Shown here piece after piece: positions 14,966 through 25,193 of a DNA stretch of 33,378 bases. This DNA is from an uncultured Woeseia sp. (GTDB lineage Bacteria > Pseudomonadota > Gammaproteobacteria > Steroidobacterales > Woeseiaceae). A program made the position numbers and the translations under genes. The notes beneath the pieces are model-generated. The model was not told where the DNA came from. It saw only the letters and a list, made by a program, of their open reading frames with translations, and did no database searches. The first letter of the stretch is position 1, and each line of letters starts with the position of its first letter. Where the stretch lies: NCBI GenBank assembly GCA_937925605.1, contig CALALV010000132.1, positions 1 to 33,378 on the forward strand, read 5' to 3'.

Positions 14966-17900
14966 ATGCACGCTATACCGACTCGCTCCGCGCACGCTGC
15001 GCGCAGGCTCATAGCCGTTGCCGCGGCCTGGCTGTACGCCGCCTGCGCATTCGCGAACCACACGATTGAGCCCTCCAGCGTCGCCCTGGTCGGCAGCCTG
15101 CAGAGCGAACTCGGTTGCCCCGGCGACTGGCAGCCGGAGTGCAGCGCCACCGAGCTCGCGCAGGTCGGCGGCACCTGGCGCGCGACCTTCGCGGTACCGG
15201 CCGGCGATTTCGAATACAAGATCGCGCTCGACGACAGCTGGGCCGAGAACTACGGGGCCGACGGCGTGCAGGACGGCGCGAATATCGGCCTGAGCGTCGC
15301 CACGGCGACCAACGTCACCTTCACCTACGACCACGCGACCCACGCGATCACCGACGATCTGCCGCCGGATTCCGTGACCGTTGCCGGCAGCCTGCAGACC
15401 GAGCTCGGCTGCAGCGGCGACTGGGATCCGGCCTGCTCGCTCAGCGACCTCGCGGCGGACGGCGACGACGGCATCTGGCAGGCGACCTTCACGCTGCCGG
15501 CCGGCGACTACGAGTACAAGGCTGCGCTGAACGGCAACTGGGACGAGAATTACGGCCGCAATGCGGCGCGCAACGGCGCGAACATCCCGCTGTCGCTCGC
15601 GGCGGACGGCGCCGTCAAGTTTTTCTACGACGATCTGAGCCACTGGATCACCGATAACCGCGGCTCCGTCATCGCGAGCGCGCCGGGCAGCTTCCAGTCC
15701 GAGCTCGGCTGTCCCGGCGACTGGGACCCGGCCTGCCTGCGCTCCTGGCTCAAGGACCCGGACGGCGACGGCCTGTACAGCCTCGCGACCCGCGACATCC
15801 CGCCCGGCGACTGGGAGGTCAAGGTCGCGCACGACGAGAGCTGGAACGAGAACTACGGCGCCGGCGGTGCGCAGAACGGCCCGAACATCCCGTTCACGGT
15901 GCCGAACGCGGGCGACCTGGTCGTGTTCAGCTACGACCCGGTCTCGCACGTGCTCGAGATCGGCGGCGAACTGCCGAAGGGCGATCTCCGCCAGGCGCGG
16001 GCGTACTGGCTGAGCGCGGACACGCTCGCATGGGACGTCGCCGCGGACAGCGAGGTGCAACTGCACTACAGCGCGAACGCGGACCTCGTCGTGACCGGCG
16101 AGGGGCTCGAAGGCGGCGAGTCGCTGGCACTCGTGGCGGACGGTGTCGTCGACGGCGCGATCGCGGAGAAGTTTCGTCACCTCGCCGGTCTGCCGGCCTG
16201 GCGCATCGAGGTCGCCGACCGCGCGCTGGTCGCCGAAATCCTCAAGAGCCAGTTCGCCGTCGCCGCGCGCGACGCGGACGGCGAGCCGCTCGACGCGACC
16301 GGAGTGCAGCCGGCCGGCGTGCTCGACGACCTCTACACCTTCGACGGGCCGCTGGGTGTCAGCTATGCAGGCGACGTGCCGCGGCTGCGCCTGTGGGCGC
16401 CGACCGCGCGCTCGGTGAAGCTGCACCTGTTCGACGACGCCGAGGGCGAGGCGAGCAACGTCCTCGACCTGCAGCCGGACGCGGCGACCGGCACCTGGAG
16501 CATCACGGGCGAGGCGGACTGGGACCGCCGCTTCTACCTCTACGAAGTCGAGGTCTACGCGCGCTCGACCGGGCAGATCCAGGTGAACCTCGTGACCGAC
16601 CCGTACTCGCACGGCCTGACGATGGACAGCCGGCGCAGCCAGTTCGTCGACCTCGACGATGCGGACCTCAAGCCGCGCCAGTGGGAGCGGCTGCGGAAGC
16701 CGGCGCTCGCCGCACCCGAGGACATCGCGATCTACGAGCTGCACGTGCGCGACTACAGCATCGGCGACGAGCGCGTGCCGGCCGCCGCGCGCGGCACTTT
16801 CCGGGCGTTCGCGGAACCCGCGGCGCAGGGCGCCGCGCACCTGCGCCGGCTCGCCCGCGCGGGCCTGACCCACGTGCACCTGCTGCCGGCCTTCGACTGC
16901 GCGACGATTCCCGAGGACCGCAGCACTCATGCCGATCCCGGCGACCTGTCGGGCTACGCGCCCGACAGCGAGGCGCAGCAGGCGGCGATCGAGCCGATCC
17001 GCGACCAGGACGGCTTCAACTGGTGTTACGACCCTTATCACTACACGGTGCCGGAGGGCAGTTACGCGACCTCGCCGGACGGCCCGACGCGCATCCGCGA
17101 ATTCCGCGAGATGGTCGCGGCGCTGAACCGCCTCGGCCTGCGCGTCGTGATGGACGTCGTCTACAACCACACCAGCGGCAGCGGCCAGGGCGAGAAGTCC
17201 GTGCTCGACCGCATCGTGCCGGACTACTACCACCGCCTGAATTCGTCGGGCGGGATCGAGACGAGCAGCTGCTGCGCGAATACCGCCAGCGAGCACAACA
17301 TGATGGAAAAGCTGATGCTCGACTCGTTACGGACCTGGGCTACAGCGTACAAGGTCGACGGCTTCCGCTTCGACCTGATGGGCCATCACACGAAAGCCAA
17401 CATCGAGCGCGCGCGCGACATGCTGCAGGCGCTGAACCCCGACGATGACGGCGTCGACGGGTCATCGATCTACCTTTATGGCGAAGGCTGGAACTTCGGC
17501 GAGGTCGCGAACGACGCGCGCTTCGAGCAGGCGACCCAGGTCAACATGGGTAATGGCACCGGCGTCGGCTCGTTCAACGACCGCATCCGCGACGCGATCC
17601 GCGGCGGCGGCCCGTTCGACACCGGCGTGGACCACGTGCGCCGCCAGGGCTTCGTCAACGGGCTGTACTACGACCCCAATGCCGAGAACTCCGGCGCCGA
17701 AGGCGAGCGCGAGGAACTGCTGCGCCTGAGCGACTGGCTGCGCATCGGGCTCGCCGGTTCGATCGCCGACTTCCAGTTCGTCGACGCGAGCGGCAGGCTG
17801 GTGCGCGCAGGCGACGTCGGCTACCTCGGGCAGGGCGGCGCCGGCTACACCAGCGACCCGCAGGAAACGATCAACTACGCCGCGGCGCACGACAACGAGA

Positions 17901-18586
17901 CGCTGTTCGACATCAACCAGTACAAGCTGCCGCTCGCGACGCCGACCGCCGACCGGGTGCGCGTGGTCAACCTCGCGAACAGCCTGGTCGCGCTGGCGCA
18001 GGGCGTGCCGTTCTTTCATGCCGGGCAGGACATGCTGCGTTCCAAGTCGCTCGACCGCAACAGCTACAACTCGGGTGACTGGTTCAACCTGCTGGACTTC
18101 AGCTACCGCGAGACCGGCTGGGGCCGCGGGCTGCCGCCTTTCGCCGACAACGGCGCGAACTGGGACGAGCAGCGTGCGCTGCTCGGCAACCCGGAGCTCG
18201 GCGTGAGCCCGGCTGACGTGCGCGCCGCCCACCGGCACCTGCGCGAGATGCTGAAGATCCGCGGCAGCTCGCCGCTGTTCCGGCTGCGGTCCGGCCAGGC
18301 GGTGCGCGAGCGCGTCGAGTTCCACAACACGGGTCCGGACCAGCAGCCGGGGCTGATCGTCATGAGCCTGCGCGGCGAGACCGGCATCGAGATCGTCGTG
18401 CTGTTCAATGCCGCGCCCGAGCGTCGCGACTTCGCGTTCGACACGGGCGAGGGGCGGGCCTTCGTGTTGCACCCGGTTCTTGCCAACTCGCAGGATCCGC
18501 TGGTGCGGCGCGCGCAGTACGACACGGCGGCGCATGCCTTCCGCGTGCCGCCGCGCACGACGGCCGTGTTTGTCGTGGCCGACTGA
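14966..18586 (+). CDS. pulA: Secreted type I pullulanase with three N-terminal X25 modules
   Basis: 1206 residues with a signal peptide ending about residue 30 (YAACAFA). Three tandem modules of about 94 residues (38-131, 137-231, 237-331) share the pattern '(V)A.G(S)(L/F)Q(S/T)ELGC.GDW.P.C … YE.K.A….W.ENYG … NI'. These match the X25 starch-binding-type module of Bacillus acidopullulyticus pullulanase, each with a Cys pair (51/59, 149/157, 249/257). A CBM48-like N-domain lies at about 455-545. The GH13 barrel carries YELHVRDYSI, VVMDVVYNHT, nucleophile D803 (VDGFRFDLMGHH), acid/base E840 (YGEGWNFG) and D976 (AAHDNETLFD). It debranches alpha-1,6 links in pullulan, amylopectin or glycogen outside the cytoplasm. 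Larger than a minimal pullulanase because of the triple modules. Confidence 0.94.
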   Translation: MHAIPTRSAHAARRLIAVAAAWLYAACAFANHTIEPSSVALVGSLQSELGCPGDWQPECSATELAQVGGTWRATFAVPAGDFEYKIALDDSWAENYGADGVQDGANIGLSVATATNVTFTYDHATHAITDDLPPDSVTVAGSLQTELGCSGDWDPACSLSDLAADGDDGIWQATFTLPAGDYEYKAALNGNWDENYGRNAARNGANIPLSLAADGAVKFFYDDLSHWITDNRGSVIASAPGSFQSELGCPGDWDPACLRSWLKDPDGDGLYSLATRDIPPGDWEVKVAHDESWNENYGAGGAQNGPNIPFTVPNAGDLVVFSYDPVSHVLEIGGELPKGDLRQARAYWLSADTLAWDVAADSEVQLHYSANADLVVTGEGLEGGESLALVADGVVDGAIAEKFRHLAGLPAWRIEVADRALVAEILKSQFAVAARDADGEPLDATGVQPAGVLDDLYTFDGPLGVSYAGDVPRLRLWAPTARSVKLHLFDDAEGEASNVLDLQPDAATGTWSITGEADWDRRFYLYEVEVYARSTGQIQVNLVTDPYSHGLTMDSRRSQFVDLDDADLKPRQWERLRKPALAAPEDIAIYELHVRDYSIGDERVPAAARGTFRAFAEPAAQGAAHLRRLARAGLTHVHLLPAFDCATIPEDRSTHADPGDLSGYAPDSEAQQAAIEPIRDQDGFNWCYDPYHYTVPEGSYATSPDGPTRIREFREMVAALNRLGLRVVMDVVYNHTSGSGQGEKSVLDRIVPDYYHRLNSSGGIETSSCCANTASEHNMMEKLMLDSLRTWATAYKVDGFRFDLMGHHTKANIERARDMLQALNPDDDGVDGSSIYLYGEGWNFGEVANDARFEQATQVNMGNGTGVGSFNDRIRDAIRGGGPFDTGVDHVRRQGFVNGLYYDPNAENSGAEGEREELLRLSDWLRIGLAGSIADFQFVDASGRLVRAGDVGYLGQGGAGYTSDPQETINYAAAHDNETLFDINQYKLPLATPTADRVRVVNLANSLVALAQGVPFFHAGQDMLRSKSLDRNSYNSGDWFNLLDFSYRETGWGRGLPPFADNGANWDEQRALLGNPELGVSPADVRAAHRHLREMLKIRGSSPLFRLRSGQAVRERVEFHNTGPDQQPGLIVMSLRGETGIEIVVLFNAAPERRDFAFDTGEGRAFVLHPVLANSQDPLVRRAQYDTAAHAFRVPPRTTAVFVVAD

Positions 18587-18621
18587 GCATGTCGGCCGGC
18601 TGCCGCCGGCGGCCCCGCGCG

Positions 18622-18645
18622 GGATCGGACCGAACGGTCTGATCC
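18622..18645 (+). terminator. Hairpin after the pullulanase gene
   Basis: Arms 18622-18632 and 18635-18645 pair over 11 bases with one G-T wobble and a tiny AA loop (GAAC tetraloop if the last pair opens), 36 bases after the stop. A second GCCGGC/GCCGGC hairpin lies just upstream (about 18596-18611). No T-run follows, so this is a candidate only. Confidence 0.4.
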
Positions 18646-18718
18646 ACGTGGTCCACGGGGGTGGCTACGTCGGACCAAATCTGCCGGTATTTCATTCGTT
18701 TGCCCACTCCTGTGCCTA

Positions 18719-18742
18719 TTGGCGCCCACTATTTGTCGCCAA
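18719..18742. promoter_or_regulatory. Inverted repeat TTGGCG-N12-CGCCAA in an A/T-richer intergenic stretch
   Basis: Perfect 6-base arms (18719-18724, 18737-18742) inside a 267-base gap whose second half (about 18680-18830) is much richer in A/T than its surroundings. It lies before the sensory/diguanylate cyclase pair and is probably part of their promoter/operator region. I cannot pin down a -10/-35 pair. Confidence 0.35.
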
Positions 18743-18853
18743 ATCGTGACAGGCCTCACAAAACAGTCTTTCCGATTAGCTAAAAATCTGTATCGCGAGT
18801 CCAATCTTCTTATGTTCACTCGCGCCGCCCAGGACGGGCCGGAGGACCCAGCG

Positions 18854-19378
18854 ATGACCGCCGTAAGCACTGCCCCCGTGTCGCTCGAACCGATGCAATT
18901 CATGAGTACGCTGTTGCGGCACCTGTCCGGCACGCTGGAAGACGTCGTCGGCCTGGACGACGCCGAGGGCTTTATCAGCCTCGTCGGGCAGCGCATGGGC
19001 GACGAAATCAACCGCGAGTACCGCAACGCGCTGTCGCTCGGTCGCCTCGACCGCGAGCAGGTTGCCCGGGTCCTGGTCGACCTGAAGCGGCGCATCGACG
19101 GCGACTTCTACGTCATCGAGGAAACGGACGAGCGGATCGTGCTCGGCAACCGCCGCTGCCCGTTTGGCAGCAAGGTCGTGAACCGGCCGTCGCTGTGCAT
19201 GATGACGTCGAACGTGTTCGGCGCGATCGCCGCCGACAACCTCGGCTATGCCAAGGTCACGCTCGAAGAAACGATCGCCGCGGGCCAGGACGGTTGCCGC
19301 GTAGTCGTCTGGCTCAAGGACACCACGGAAAGCAGGTCTGCAGATGGACGGGAATACTTCGACGTGTCCGATACTTGA
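18854..19378 (+). CDS. MetOD1-like (methanogen output domain) sensory protein
   Basis: 174 residues from the ATG at 18854, seven bases after GGAGGA; an in-frame ATG at 18812 lacks such a site. The N-terminal half is helical (MQFMSTLLRHLSGTLEDVVGLDDAEGFISLVGQRMGDEI). The C-terminal half, about 80-156, has R-C102-P-F-G, PSLC115MMTSNVFG and DGC148RVVVWL. That is the cysteine pattern I associate with 'methanogen output domain 1' proteins, distantly related to V4R-type ligand or metal domains. The three cysteines may bind a metal or cluster. The last 35 bases overlap the diguanylate cyclase gene, so it probably senses a signal and controls that enzyme. Family call from motif memory, moderately sure. 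Confidence 0.65.
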   Translation: MTAVSTAPVSLEPMQFMSTLLRHLSGTLEDVVGLDDAEGFISLVGQRMGDEINREYRNALSLGRLDREQVARVLVDLKRRIDGDFYVIEETDERIVLGNRRCPFGSKVVNRPSLCMMTSNVFGAIAADNLGYAKVTLEETIAAGQDGCRVVVWLKDTTESRSADGREYFDVSDT

Positions 19379-20381
19379 GTCGCTGGCGAATGCCATCGAT
19401 TTCCTGCCGGGCGCGACCATGCTGGTCGCGCACGACGGTCGCGTCCAGCGTTGCAATGCCCCCGCGACGCGCCTGCTCGGCGTCCGCGCGGGCGACTCGC
19501 TGCTGGCGCTGGGCAGTGACCGGGCTGCGCTCGCGCGCCACCTGCGCGCTGCCTCCCGCAGCAGCGGCACGCTGCCGATCGCGTTCGACGCGGCACCCGG
19601 CGGCCAGCGCGTCGCGGCCACGCTGAAGGCCGTGCGCCACGGCCGGGGCGGTGCTGCCGAACACCTGCTGGTCAGCTGCCAGAGCCGTCCGGACGTCGCG
19701 CACAAGATGCGCATGCTGAACCGCGAACTCGACCGGGCGATCGCCAGGCAGCGCTCGCTCCGGGCGCAGAACGACTCGCTGCGCCAGACCGTGGAGGTGA
19801 CGTTGCCGCAGCTGCGCGCGCAGACCTTTCGCGACCCGCTGACCGGTTGCTACAACCGCCGCTATTTCGACCGCCAGCTCGAGCGCGAGTGGCACCGCGC
19901 GCAGCGCGACCAGGCGCCGCTGTCGCTGGTGTACGCCGACATCGATCACTTTAAGCAGTACAACGACAGCCTCGGCCACCATCGCGGCGACCGCTGCCTG
20001 CAGGCGGTGGCCCAGGCTTTCCAGCGCGCGTTGAGTCGCGAGTTCGACTGCTGTTGCCGGCTCGGCGGGGAGGAATTCGCCCTGCTGTTGCCGATGACGC
20101 CGGAGAAAGGTGCGATCTGCGTCGCCGAGCGGGCCCTGTACCTGGTACGCCGTCTCTCCCTGCGACACCCGGGCAACGTCGTCGACATCGTCACCGCGAG
20201 CTGCGGCGTCGGCACCTGCCTGCCCGCGAGCACGTCCGCCAGCCCCGACGATTTTGTCGCGGCCGTCGACCGGGCGATGTACCGGGCCAAGCGGGCGGGC
20301 CGCAACCAGCTGGCCGTGTGCGCGGACATCGACCGCGCCGGCAAAGCGCCCGGCCGCCGGGAAGTGCCCGCGAGCGCCTGA
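19344..20381 (+). CDS. PAS-GGDEF diguanylate cyclase
   Basis: 345 residues, start ATG at 19344 inside the upstream gene. Residues about 10-110 look like a degenerate PAS domain (LANAIDFLPGATMLVAHDGRVQRCNAPATRLLGV). A coiled-coil linker spans 120-160 (NRELDRAIARQRSLRAQNDSLRQTVE). The GGDEF domain runs about 160-330: DPLTGCYNRRYFD, DIDHFKQYNDSLGHHRGD and the active signature G241-G-E-E-F245. R232-E-F-D235 lies exactly five residues before the signature, so the inhibitory I-site is intact. It condenses two GTP to cyclic di-GMP in the cytoplasm. No EAL domain and no membrane segment. Its signal is probably delivered by the overlapping MetOD1-like partner. Confidence 0.93.
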   Translation: MDGNTSTCPILESLANAIDFLPGATMLVAHDGRVQRCNAPATRLLGVRAGDSLLALGSDRAALARHLRAASRSSGTLPIAFDAAPGGQRVAATLKAVRHGRGGAAEHLLVSCQSRPDVAHKMRMLNRELDRAIARQRSLRAQNDSLRQTVEVTLPQLRAQTFRDPLTGCYNRRYFDRQLEREWHRAQRDQAPLSLVYADIDHFKQYNDSLGHHRGDRCLQAVAQAFQRALSREFDCCCRLGGEEFALLLPMTPEKGAICVAERALYLVRRLSLRHPGNVVDIVTASCGVGTCLPASTSASPDDFVAAVDRAMYRAKRAGRNQLAVCADIDRAGKAPGRREVPASA

Positions 20382-20387
20382 GCCCGG

Positions 20388-20750
20388 TCAGTCCGGCAGG
20401 CCGAGCGCGCGCCGGGTCTTCTTCGGCAGCCGCGCGGCGACCAGCTCGAACGAACGCTCGATGAGCGCACGCAGTTCCGCGGCGGGCAGTTCGCAGCGCG
20501 CCGGCTCGATCTGCACCCATTTTGCACGCGCGAGGTAGGGGGCCGGCCTGATTCCCGGCTGGTCGGTCAGCTCCAGGAAGCGCTCCTCGTCCACCTTGAA
20601 CGAATAGCAGCTGTCGTCCTCGATGCCGCTGCAGCAGAACATCTTGCCCCCGACCTTGAACACGCGGTCCTCACCCCACTGGATGTTTTCGCTCGCGCCC
20701 GGCAGGCGCAGGCACAGGCGGCGAATGTCCGCCTGGCGCAGGGCGGCCAT
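20388..20750 (-). CDS. MmcQ/YjbR family protein
   Basis: 120 residues from the ATG at 20750. Typical MmcQ/YjbR (DUF419) features are CLRLPGASENIQWGEDRVFKVGGKMF, YSFKVDEERFLELTDQPGIRPAPYLARAKWVQI and the C-terminal LIERSFELVAARLPKKTRRAL. The fold is CyaY-like, and members are annotated as possible DNA-binding proteins, but no clear biochemical role is established. It converges on the diguanylate cyclase gene with six bases between stops, so it is not co-transcribed with it. A GTG one codon earlier is an alternative start. Confidence 0.88.
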   Translation of the reverse strand: MAALRQADIRRLCLRLPGASENIQWGEDRVFKVGGKMFCCSGIEDDSCYSFKVDEERFLELTDQPGIRPAPYLARAKWVQIEPARCELPAAELRALIERSFELVAARLPKKTRRALGLPD

Positions 20751-20877
20751 CACGCGTCCCCCGTCGCCGCGTGCGGCGCCCGGCAAGCCGCCCGACTCCG
20801 CCTGTCGCTGCTATTGATCACGCCCGGATTCCTCGCTGTCGCTGCCGTCGATCCTAGCAGGCCGGCAGCCGTCGCTG

Positions 20878-20886
20878 TGTTACCTT
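20878..20886 (+). promoter_or_regulatory. Candidate extended -10 promoter for aguA
   Basis: TG-T-TACCTT (TGnTAnnnT), 30 bases before the aguA ATG, with no convincing -35. It is the best promoter-like element in the 165-base divergent gap. Confidence 0.3.
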
Positions 20887-20915
20887 TCCCTCCCCGCAGA
20901 GACGCCCGCCAGCCC

Positions 20916-21959
20916 ATGAGCCACGCACCCGACACGTCCCGCTACCGCATGCCAGCCGAATGGGAGCCGCACCAGGCGACCTGGTTGTCCTGGCCCCACA
21001 ACCGCGACACCTGGCCCGGCAAGTTCGGACCGGTCGAGCCGGTCATGGTCGAGGCGGTCGCGGCACTGACGAAGAGCGAGCTCGTGCGCATCAACGTGCT
21101 CGACGAGCGGCACGAGCGGCACGTCGCCGCGCTGCTCGACGGCCGGGCTGCCGCGGAGCGCGTCCGCTTCCACCGTTTCCCGACCAACGACGCGTGGTGC
21201 CGCGACCACGGCGCGATCTTCGTCACCAGCCGCGACGCGGAGCAGCCGCTGCTGGCGCTCGATTTCCGCTTCAACTCCTGGGGCGGCAAGTACCCGCCGT
21301 TCGATCTCGACGACGCGATCCCGCCGCAGATGGCCGAGGCGCTCGGCGTGCCCTGCCGCCGCATCGAGATGGTGCTCGAAGGCGGATCGATAGAGGTCAA
21401 CGGCAGCGGCGCGCTGCTGACCACCGAGGCCTGCCTGCTGAACCCGAATCGCAACCCGTCGCTCAGCCGCGCGGAGATCGAGAACGCGCTCCGCGGCGAG
21501 CTCGGCGTCAGCCAGGTGCTGTGGCTCGGCGACGGCATCGTCGGCGACGACACCGACGGCCACATCGACGACCTGACGCGCTTCGTCGACGAGGCCACCG
21601 TCGTCACGGTCGTCGAGGACGACCGCGGTGACCCGAACTACGCGCCGCTGGCCGAGAATCGCGAGCGCCTCGACAGCCTGCGGCTCGCGGACGGCCGACC
21701 GCTCACCGTCGTCGAGCTGCCGATGCCGGCGCCGGTCGAGTTCGAGGGCGAGCGCCTGCCCGCCAGTTACGCGAACTTCTACATAGCTAACCGCGTCGTG
21801 CTGATGCCGGCCTTCGGCGACCCGGCCGACGACGTGGCCCGCGCGACGCTGGCGCAGCTGTTTCCGGGGCGCGAGATCGCGCCAATCAACTGCCGCGACC
21901 TCGTGCTCGGCCTCGGCACCTTCCACTGCCTGACGCAACAGGTGCCCGCCGGCGACTGA
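20916..21959 (+). CDS. aguA: Agmatine deiminase
   Basis: 347 residues, start ATG at 20916 (MSHAPDTSRYRMPAEWEPHQATWLSWPHN). A guanidine-modifying peptidylarginine-deiminase-fold enzyme: FPTNDAWCRDHGAIFV, LDFRFNSWGGKYPPFDLDD, VLEGGSIEVNGSGALLTTEACLLNPNRNP and GDDTDGHIDDLTRFV, with catalytic Cys338 in LGTFHCLTQQ near the C-terminus. It hydrolyses agmatine to N-carbamoylputrescine and ammonia in the cytoplasm. Full-length for the family. A 264-base gap with its own promoter separates it from the rest of the polyamine cluster, so it may be a separate transcript although it works between SpeA and AguB. Confidence 0.96.
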   Translation: MSHAPDTSRYRMPAEWEPHQATWLSWPHNRDTWPGKFGPVEPVMVEAVAALTKSELVRINVLDERHERHVAALLDGRAAAERVRFHRFPTNDAWCRDHGAIFVTSRDAEQPLLALDFRFNSWGGKYPPFDLDDAIPPQMAEALGVPCRRIEMVLEGGSIEVNGSGALLTTEACLLNPNRNPSLSRAEIENALRGELGVSQVLWLGDGIVGDDTDGHIDDLTRFVDEATVVTVVEDDRGDPNYAPLAENRERLDSLRLADGRPLTVVELPMPAPVEFEGERLPASYANFYIANRVVLMPAFGDPADDVARATLAQLFPGREIAPINCRDLVLGLGTFHCLTQQVPAGD

Positions 21960-21972
21960 GGCGCGCGCGTGC

Positions 21973-22001
21973 TTGCGGGTCGCGCCGCCATTCCTTAGGC
22001 T
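21973..22001 (+). promoter_or_regulatory. Candidate sigma-70 promoter for the polyamine operon
   Basis: TTGCGG (21973-21978), a 17-base spacer and TAGGCT (21996-22001). Transcription would begin near 22008, leaving about 215 nt of untranslated leader before the GTG at 22224. Confidence 0.45.
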
Positions 22002-22003
22002 AG

Positions 22004-22223
22004 CCCGCAGCCGTCACCGATTCGCGGGTATTCCGGCCAGGCCATTGGTCGACCGGCGGCTTTTCGTCGCGAGCGGAGGACCCGGCGTGATTCCCGGCGG
22101 GAAGATCCGCGGCCCGGACCGCGGAGCCGCGAAATCCCGTGACATCGGTGACCAATGCGGGCCAGGCGGCCCGCCGGGTGCCGGCCGGCAACCCGCCCGT
22201 CCTTCCGGCAGAGAGGTAACAGC
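22004..22223 (+). promoter_or_regulatory. Structured 5' leader of the DHS-like/speA/aguB operon, candidate regulatory RNA
   Basis: Complementary segments seen: CATTGGTC (22043-22050) with GACCAATG (22150-22157), extended past a small internal loop by CCG/CGG (22053-22055 with 22146-22148). Enclosed by this are TTCCC/GGGAA (22091-22103) and TCCGCGG/CCGCGGA (22106-22125). After it come GCGGGCC/GGCCCGC (22157-22174) and CGGGT…ACCCG (22175-22195), just before the ribosome binding site GAGAGG. CGGGA (22098-22102) can instead pair with TCCCG (22135-22139), excluding the TTCCC/GGGAA hairpin. A minor hairpin (22004-22028) lies at the 5' end. It contains no gene. I recognise no known riboswitch class; the ligand, if any, is unknown. 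Confidence 0.45.
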
Positions 22224-23195
<972 letters not shown>

Positions 23196-23208
23196 GCGAG
23201 GCACGCTG

Positions 23209-25193
23209 ATGTCGAGCAGCCAGGCTGCCGTTGAGCGGGCAGGCATCGCCGGCGACTGGAGCGTCGCCGACGCCGCCGAACTCTATCGCCTCGATACCTG
23301 GAGCGACGGTTTCTTCGTCGTCAACGGCCGCGGCCGCGCCGCCATGCGGCCGGACGACGGCAGCTCGCTCGAGATCGAGATCATGGCGGTCGTCGAGGAG
23401 GCGCGCCGGCAGGGGCTCGGCTCGCCGCTGCTGATCCGCTTCCAGGACGTGCTGCGCGCACGCGTGAGGCGCATCAATAACGCGTTCCGCGAATCGATCC
23501 GCGACACCGGCTACGAAGGCGAGTACCGCGGCGTCTACCCGATCAAGGTCAACCAGCTGCACGAGGTGGTCGAGGAGGTGCTGGACGCGGGCAGGGAGTT
23601 CCGCATGGGGCTCGAGTGCGGCTCGAAGGCGGAGCTGATCGCCGCGCTGCCCTACCTCGAGGACGACTCGATGCCGCTGGTCTGCAACGGGGTCAAGGAC
23701 CGGACCATGCTGTCGCTGATCCTGTCCGCCCAGCGCCTCGGCAAGAACGTCCTGCCGGTGATGGAGAAGCACGCCGAGTTCGAGGACCTGATGCGACTCG
23801 CGGCCGAGCAGGACACCGAAACGCAGTTCGGCGTGCGCATCCGCCTGCGCACCTCGGGTTCGGGCAAGTGGGCCGACTCCGGCGGCTACCGCTCGAAGTT
23901 CGGCATCTCGCTGCCGGAACTGATGGACATCGTCGAGCGCCTCGAGGCCGAGGGCCGCACGGATGCATTCCGCCTGCTGCACTTCCACCTCGGCAGCCAG
24001 ATCACCAACGTGCAGATCCTGAAGCAGGCGACCAAGGAGATCGCGCAGATCTACGCCGAGCTCGTCGCGCGCGGCCTGCCGGTGCGCTACCTCGACGTGG
24101 GCGGCGGCCTCGGCGTCGACTACTCGGCCGACAACGAGGAGGGCGCGATCCACTACAGCCTGCGCGAGTACGCGAACGCGGTCGTGTCCGCCGTGCGCGA
24201 GGTCTGTGACCAGCGCGGCGTGCCGCACCCGGTACTGATCTCGGAGAGCGGCCGCGCGCTGACCGCGCATCACTCGGTGCTCGTCGTCGAGGCGCTCGGC
24301 GCCTACCAGAAGGACCGCATCGCCCCCGACTACGCGGCGCCGGCCGACGCGCACGATACGGTGCGGCGCCTCGCCGATCTGCACGCCGGCCTGCGGGACG
24401 CGCCGTCCGACGACGTCAGCGAGCTGCTCGAGGGCTTTCACACGCTCGACGCGCTGCCTAGCGATGCGGCGACGCTGTTCCGGCTCGGCTACCTGCCGCT
24501 CGACCAGGACGCGCTGGTCGAACGGCTGTACTGGTCGACCTGTTCGCTGATCCTGCGTGCGCTGCGCGACGCGGAGCCGGACCCGCTGCCGCCCGAGTTC
24601 TTCGAGCTCGAGGAGCGCCTGGTCGACCAGTACCTGTGCGACTTCTCCGTGTTCCAGTCGGTGCTGGATCACTGGGCCATCGGCCAGGCCTTCCCGATCA
24701 TGCCGCTGGCGCGGCTCGACGAGAAGCCGACGCGGCGCGCGCTGCTGGTCGACCTGACCTGCGACTCGGACGGCAAGATCGCCGAGTACGTGTCGTCGAA
24801 CGAGGACAAGTCCTTCCTCGAGTTGCATGCGCTGGAGGAAGACCGGCCGTATTACCTCGGCTTCTTCATGATGGGCGCCTACCAGGACATCATGGGCGAC
24901 GCGCACAACCTGTTCGGCCGCGTCGCCGAGGTGCACGTCTATGCCGATCCGGACGAGGAAGGCAATTTCTGGATCGAGAAGATCATCCCGGGCATCCGCG
25001 TGCAGGACATGCTCGCCCAGGTGCAGTACTTCCCGAACGACCTCGAACGGCGCATGAACGAGCTGGTGCGCGCGAAGATCGACGAGGGCGCGATCCGGCC
25101 GAAGCACGGCATGCGCATCCTCGAGGAATACCGCGCCTGCTTCCAGCACGAGACCTACTACGACACCCGCCGCAACGGAACGAGTAAGGAGCA

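Noticed and set aside
22004..22223. Known riboswitch (guanidine, SAM, TPP, cobalamin)
   Set aside because: None of the conserved cores I know (for example ACGR loops of guanidine-II or the TPP CUGAGA) is present; kept only as an unclassified structured leader.
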